A DNA stretch of 64,000 nt from the NCBI GenBank assembly GCA_033977485.1, contig CM066984.1, forward strand, positions 26,123,001 to 26,187,000, written 5' to 3'. Positions within the stretch are counted from its first letter, which is position 1, and every line of letters begins with the position of its first letter. The position numbers were made by a program, and so were the translations under genes. This DNA comes from Hydrangea macrophylla (taxonomy: Eukaryota > Streptophyta > Magnoliopsida > Cornales > Hydrangeaceae). This document shows, in pieces, positions 58,216 through 64,000 of this stretch. The notes under the pieces are model-generated. The model worked only from the letters and a program-made list of their open reading frames with translations. It was not told the origin of the DNA and searched no databases.

Positions 58216-60110
58216 AATCATAAAAAAAACAATCTCAAGCACATGCATCGTATAAATCAATAGAGTTTCTCATAAAATTGCACGTGTGTGATGTGGTAGT
58301 CAAATGAACACGCGCATGTCATGAACTTGGAATATAACTCGGATAACCATTTAACTGTGTCTCGACTACGAATCTCACAATGTCAATTACACTCTAAAAT
58401 GAAACACTCAGAAACAGGTGTAATTTTTTCTAAAATATGTGAGTAAAGGAAATATGTTTTCAAAACGAGAAATGCTCACATATGACTCGAACAAGACGCA
58501 TGACACGAAAGAACAGTAGTCTCATGGATACGATGCCAATAATCAAGAAAAATTAATCATTACTATGTTTTAATCCCCCTCCCATCGTTTTCATATCCAA
58601 ACCATGTTTCCTAGGATCAAATAGAACTTTTCAAAGGTTGTAATGTGGCTCAGACAATGGAAAAGGATAGAAAGGATTCATTAGGTAGTTTTAGAATGGC
58701 ATTGTAAGGCATGTTCGATTTCTTTCATTCGCTCTTCCACCAACTTCATCATTTCATTCTCTTCTTTTGATTTTTCTTTTCAATTTTTTTTTTCTTCTTT
58801 TTTTTTCAACCTTTTTTTTTTCTTAATTCTTGCTTGTCGGATGATTATTCATTGATTTCTAAGCAACTACCCCAATAGCATCTTGTCTTCTTCTTCCCAA
58901 TCACACATTGCCTTAACACCACTAAAAGGTGACAAATCTCTCAGTGGTGAACTCCAAGTTTGTCAAGTCGGAGCAAAAACAAGGATAATGGTAATTAAAG
59001 AAAGAAATGGCATTTTAACGGCTCAAAGGGCGAACTAAGGAAATTTTTATCATTTATCGGTCAGTAAACAAAGAAGGCCTAAAAATCATCTCCTATGGTC
59101 ATATGGTTGTTTAATGTTTACAACGGAAGATTATTTAGCATGGTAACAAATATTTTAACTTGACTTATCAACCAAAACAAGAATAATGAGACTAAACAAC
59201 AAGTAGATGCGCTATTTCAATGAAATTCGACAAACACAATGTGTATTTATAACCCTCAAAACAGAAAAGATAGGCTCAAAAGCTCACAGGGTCTAGTCTC
59301 CACCTTGTGTTATCTAGAAATCTGAATCATATTATAGTTCACATCAAACATATATTCAAGCGACTACATGCAGTGCATAGGTTTATGTGCAAATCTATGA
59401 TATAAAACTATGATTCAAACAATACATAACTTAAACATTACATCATATCATGACTTCAACAAATGTTTAATCACATCTTCTCTTGTTTACCATTCTATAA
59501 CAATCAGAGTTACATAACAAGAAGTATCAAATCAAGATTGCAAAAACGTCGGTAACATTGTTTATTTAAGCACAAGAATTGAATTTTTTTTTTTTTTAAA
59601 AATTAGTGCATAATAATGTGCATGTGTGTGCATACCCCCAAACCTAAACCTTTCATTGTCCCCAATGAAACAATAAAACGAAAGAACAGAGAGTAGGTAA
59701 GAAAGGAACGATATTACCTCAATCTCGGCAAACACAAACCAGGTGAACGTATAATAATATGGAATCAAAGTTCAATCAGGCTCCAAACGAAGCTACTAAT
59801 CACCTGGTAATACTTTACAATAGAAAATAAAAGAACAGAATAATAACAATAACATCTAAATATTTAGATTTTTTTTTATTTTATATTTTATATTTTATTT
59901 TTATTATTATTATTATTATTTTTAAAATAGAATAATAGAATCTAAACTATAATCAAGAGACTCAATAAAAATAAAAGAAACAAACAGAACTTATAAAAAC
60001 AAAGACAGACGAACCTAAACAGGGCTAAAAGAACAAACAGAAAGTATAAAAAAACACTGACCAGGTATGGAGAGAGGAGGGAAGAAAACAAAGGAGAAAA
60101 ACCAGAAAAC
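58216..60110 (-). other. Non-coding 3' region of the Athila-like element
   Basis: A/T-rich, no convincing frame. A pyrimidine-rich run lies at about 58765-58830 and an A/T microsatellite at 59870-59930 (TTATTATTATT). Two short frames at 59562-59768 and 58036-58263 look like chance. Confidence 0.55.
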
Positions 60111-60385
60111 CCTACCTCGCGCGAGTGCGCCTCGCGCGCGCGAATCCTTCCGCGAGTTTAAGCAGAAGCTTGTTTTACGTTTTATAAAAGAAAAATTTCT
60201 AAGTCCTCAGATCGCGTGAGCGGACCGCTCGAGCGAACCCCCTCGCGTGCGCGAATTGTGCCGCGAGGTGATACTGAGGCTACATATATAAAAAAAACTT
60301 GAAATATTTTGTCTATGGGGGAATCTCGCGAGAGAGGACCGCGCGAGCGACCTGTCGCGCGAGCGGGTCACGCTCGCGACTGTGG
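60111..60385. repeat. Cluster of CG-rich palindromes in the Athila-like element
   Basis: Perfect palindromes include CTCGCGCGAG (60116-60125), TCGCGCGCGCGA (60132-60143), CGCTCGAGCG (60226-60235) and TCTCGCGAGA (60324-60333), with more imperfect ones between. The surrounding DNA is strongly A/T-rich, so the cluster stands out. Confidence 0.85.
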
Positions 60386-60589
60386 TCTTTTCCTCTTTTT
60401 TAGTATAAAAATGTATATAAGTTCAAAATAAATTATCCCCAACCCCTAAACCTGTTCAAAAAACTCAAAAATAGACCAAAACGACCCAAAAACATGCAAA
60501 AATCAAAGAAATGAACGCATTAAAGCTTGGGTTGCCTCCCAAGAAGCGCTATCTTTTACGTCTTTAGCTAGACCATTCCAGCTCAAGAT

Positions 60590-61999
60590 TTATGGAGGCC
60601 GTAAATCGGACTGTGTAACCCTAAGGATATCAGGAAGAGCTCGGTGGTAAGCAGAAATAATGTTGCTTTGGATTAATTCATTTGACGGTTCATCCTTTTC
60701 GGTTTCAAATCGATTCTTCGCCTTTTGAGTAAATTCGTCATTAGGATCTAAATTATTCAAATTCGTCCGCTTATCACTAACCATAATATTTTTCTCACAC
60801 GTATTTATTCCTATATTAGGTTCAATATTCCGTCGTACCTCACTCTCCGCCTCACATAGGTAATCGTCGTCTTTAGGAGGTTGATCAATAGCGTTGAAAA
60901 CATTCAATTTTAAATTCATATTCCCTAATGATACTTTCATTACCCCCGTCCTACAGTTAACACGAGCGTTAGCGGTTGCTAAGAATGGACGACCTAGAAT
61001 GACAGGAGTGTGCTTCCTAGCATCTAGTACGGGTTCAGTATCAAGGACCATGAAATCAACAGGATAATAGCATTTGTCAACTTTAACTAAAATGACCTCG
61101 ACGATTCCTCTAGGGATTTTAACAGAACGATCCGCTAATTGAATAGTAGCGGCCGTAGGTTTAAGTTCACCTAAACCTAGTTGTTTATAAACGTGATAAG
61201 GTAAGAGATTAACACTAGCTCCTAAGTCAAGGAGAGCCCTATGGATGATAGTGTCACCTATGACACATGAAATTGTAGGCGTACCTGGATCTTTATACTT
61301 CGGAGTAGCGTGTTGGAAAATAGAACTTATTTTTTTCGTGAGAAAGACCTTTTTTGGAGTATGACTACGCAATTTACGTTTTTGAGTACATAGGTCTTTA
61401 AGACATTTAGCGTAAGCGGGAATTTGTTTTATAGCATCGAGGAATGGATTATTAATTTTAACTTGTTTAAACACCTCGAGTATATCTTCAGCTTTTGACC
61501 CTTTCTTAGACAAATGTGACGGTCCCTCAACATTAGGTGGAAAATGTAGTTTTGGAATAATATTAGTTGGGACCGATTCTTTTTCTTTTCTACTTTGATT
61601 CACATCCTCACCCCTCTCTTTATTCGAGTTAACGTTTGCATCCCTCATAACCTCCCTCGGAATCTCAACAACTTCTTCCTCTCGAATAGTCGTCCTAGTT
61701 GACACAGCGTTCACTTGCTCACTCGTACCACCCACCTCGTATTGTCCCTTAGGGTTCGGAATAGGTTGACTTGGCAACTTACTCTCGGTTAAACGATTTA
61801 CCATGTTAACTATTTGTCCCACTTGGGACTCCAGTTTTGCAATGGACTGAGTGTGGGAATGTACTAACTGGATCACCGGACCAAAACTTTCAAGTGAGGC
61901 CAACACCTTCTCCTCAAATGCATTATTACGTGGAGGTGGAGGAGGAGGTTGTTGGTATTGACATTGTTGAGGTCTATAAGCGTTAGGGAAATTACTCAT

Positions 62000-62032
<33 letters not shown>

Positions 62033-63256
62033 TTTCCATGAAAAATTAGGATGGTTTCTCCATGGCGCGTCCGGATTATTAGTAGTCGAATTATAATTAT
62101 TTCGTGGGTATTTTTGAATAGAATTAATGTGTTGCTCCATGAATTCTGAAAATTGACTCGCCGATGGACATGCTAAAATAGAATGTGACAGATCAGAACA
62201 TAATGCACAAATTTCGTGAGCGAGTGGGGCTGTCGTTTGGTTCATTGTTAAAAGTTGGTCAAGTTTTTTCGATAGTTCTTTTATTTCAATTGAATGACTT
62301 GACTCGAACTTTACCTCTCTCTTAGGTTGTGAATGATATCCCTCAGAACGTACTGACACAGCCTGATGCATCGAATTCTCGCTTAATGTTTCAAAGATTT
62401 TCCAGGCCTCGTCGGCACTTTTGTGTAGGAAGGTACCCGCACAAACAGCGTCGACGGTATTACGGACTGAGGGAATTAGTCCCTCATAAAAGACCTGTAC
62501 CAACTGCCACTTAGGAACCTGATGATGTGGACACGAGCGTAATAATTCTTTAAACTTCTCCAAAGTATCATAAAGCGTTTCCCCATCTTGCATCACAAAA
62601 TTTGTTATAGATTTCCTTATCTGATTCGTACGCATAATAGGAAAAAACTTTTGTAAAAATGCGATGTGTAAGGCTTTCCATGTTCTAATTGTATTTGGCT
62701 CCAAAGATTGGAGCCAGTATTTAGCTTTATCTTTTAAAGAGAATGGAAAGAGCCGCAATTTCAATTCATCATCAGTTAAGTTTTGAATTTTTAAAGTAGA
62801 GCATATATCCTGAAAATCTCCTAAGTGTTGATATGGATCTTCATTTAGACGGCCATGGAAAGATGGAAGTAGCGAGATGATAGACCACTTTATCTCAAAG
62901 TGAGATGCCGTCGCCTCCGGTAAATCAATACATGCTTGTGGCGTATAAGTCGTAGGAATAAAGTAATCTTTAAGCGGAGGTGGTGGCGGTATATTAAGAT
63001 TATTCATATTATTTACGTTATTTCCAATGTTGGCCATTGGAATAGGTTCTATTTTAAAAGTTCGAGTTCTCCTTAACCGTTTAAGGGTACTTTGAATTTC
63101 GGCCTCAAACAACGACGATGGTTTTGGAGTCGAATCGTCGTCTATTTCCAACTGAGCTCTCGGAGCTTGGGTTGAAGACTTACTAATTCTAAGGGTACAT
63201 TCAAGTTCAAGATCAAAATATTTTAATTCAGGTTTATTTGAACGTGTACCAAACAT
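60590..63256 (-). CDS. Athila-type gag-protease (intact, 888 aa)
   Basis: Gag core includes WSIISLLPSFHGRLNEDPYQ, KYWLQSLEPNTIRTWKALHI and the segment QVFYEGLIPSVRNTVDA, all typical of Athila gag. A CCHC knuckle, CALCSDLSHSILAC, is at about residues 351-364. An Asn run encoded by an ATT/AAT microsatellite (61998-62032) follows, then Pro-rich and charged linkers. A retropepsin-like domain begins at LDLGASVNLLP (D677) and includes VILGRPFLATANA. The form DLGA instead of DTGA or DSGA is usual in Athila. The frame ends about 110 residues after the protease, without an RT. An unbroken 888-codon frame in a pol-less element is notable. Confidence 0.92.
61998..62032. repeat. ATT trinucleotide repeat coding for an Asn run
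   Basis: About eleven uninterrupted units on the plus strand, read as Asn codons on the minus strand inside gag. Its length is a multiple of three, so expansion keeps the frame. Confidence 0.95.
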
Positions 63257-63727
63257 AAACTAAAAAGAAAATAAACTAAAAACAAACACTGACTCAAATA
63301 AAAAAAAAAAAACAAATAGCAATCACGCAACTAAGATAACAATCACTCAACTACAGTGATGCATGAATATTATCCTGTAATGCAATGACCGCGTCAAGCC
63401 CAGCCCCCCGGGTTTCCTAGCTAATGCAGTGCAATTAACCCTAAACTAATGCAAATAGTGCGTCATAGCGCCCTGACTTACAGTGGTTTAAAGCGAATTT
63501 CAAAAGAAGCAATTTTTTTAATTTTTTTAATTTTTTCGCGTAAGCTCCTTTGATGCGCTAAGCTATTCCTCCCGAAAACGTTAGAATTTTGACGACTCGA
63601 GAAACTACAAAATAAAAAGAAAAGTTAGTAACTCAAAATAAAACGAAAAATAAGAAAAGAAAACCTAATCTAATATTTATGAATTTACTAAACTAAGATT
63701 CTAAAACTAAATGTAATAATTTGCAAT
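63257..63727 (-). other. Leader of the Athila-like element
   Basis: Non-coding, between primer site and the gag ATG. It contains an A run at 63300-63312 and a duplicated T-rich phrase (TTTTTTTAATTTTTTTAATT) at 63513-63535. Confidence 0.6.
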
Positions 63728-63744
63728 CCCCGGCAACGGCGCCA
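63728..63744 (-). other. Primer-binding site for tRNA-Asp
   Basis: The minus strand reads TGGCGCCGTTGCCGGGG, exactly complementary over 17 bases to the 3' end of plant tRNA-Asp with CCA, as usual in Athila elements. It lies 5 bp from the LTR border. Confidence 0.9.
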
Positions 63745-63749
63745 AAAAT

Positions 63750-64000
63750 TGATGTTGTCAATATCAAGATATAAAAGTATGCTTATTTGTGCTTTAATTT
63801 CAAAAGATTTGCAGTGTGGAAGTAAAGGTCGAACCCACAGAGATTGATTAACTACCGCGCTTTAATTTTAAAACCTAAATTTAGTTGATTAAGAAAAATG
63901 AGATTTTGATTTTGAATTTAATTAAACGAAGAACAATAAAATTAAATCTAAATTATGAAAGTGATTTAAAAGTGTTGTTATAAATATGTTTAAGAGAACC
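63750..64000 (-). repeat. 5' LTR of the Athila-like element (partial)
   Basis: Begins TGATGTTGTC on the plus strand and runs off the window. No second copy is present for comparison. Confidence 0.75.

Larger units (their letters stand above)
58216..64000 (-). mobile_element. Athila-like gypsy element, gag-protease only (partial)
   Basis: From right to left on the minus strand: 5' LTR start (63750 to window end), exact tRNA-Asp primer site, leader, an intact gag-protease frame, then about 2.4 kb without coding signal. No RT, RNase H, integrase or env-like frame is visible. The phrase GCTTGGGTTGCCTCCCAAGA near 60526 and AGTGGTGAACTCCAAGTTTG near 58943 are, as I recall, typical of the Athila non-coding region. 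The 3' LTR is missing; the left edge abuts the Tekay scrap. Confidence 0.82.

Overview
The window is flowering-plant nuclear DNA (probably a eudicot; the species cannot be told from sequence alone) made almost wholly of nested LTR retrotransposons. I see no convincing host gene, tRNA or rRNA. Evidence is Ty1/copia and Ty3/gypsy gag-pol domains on both strands, long direct terminal repeats with TG..CA ends, tRNA-type primer sites and several exact 5-bp target-site duplications.

Layout. 1-9527: a decayed minus-strand Tekay/Del-type chromovirus (copy A) with a 3.57-kb LTR, inserted in the gag of an old minus-strand copia element (C0, 9528-21767). C0's leader is split by an Ogre/Tat-like element with gag but no pol (11270-19642, TSD CCATG). 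21768-26555: gypsy LTR remnants split by a 3.6-kb plus-strand Tat-like element with gag only (22499-26064, TSD ACATA). 26556-42101: another Tekay-type LTR, interrupted by a head-to-tail pair of near-identical copia elements (C1 and C2) that share one LTR. 42102-44975: old sequence with a LINE reverse transcriptase scrap and an Ale/Retrofit-like copia LTR plus gag. 44976-58215: a second minus-strand Tekay-type element (copy B), split in integrase by copia C3 (47864-56548, TSD CTCTC). C3 has one intact 1329-codon gag-pol frame and LTRs that differ at only about seven sites. 58216-64000: a minus-strand Athila-like element with an intact 888-aa gag-protease frame, an exact tRNA-Asp primer site and no reverse transcriptase.

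How the parts work together. Each element is a self-contained copying unit: LTR promoter, primer site, gag, then pol where present. C3 is the only one that looks complete. The Tat-like, Ogre-like and Athila-like elements lack pol here and would need enzymes from elsewhere.

Most interesting pattern. Several unrelated families carry dense clusters of short, family-specific inverted repeats rich in CpG. In at least four families the cluster lies just upstream of the presumed LTR TATA box; in copia a second cluster lies in the leader after the primer site. Many variants differ from the perfect palindrome by one C-to-T or G-to-A change, as expected from deamination of methylated cytosine.
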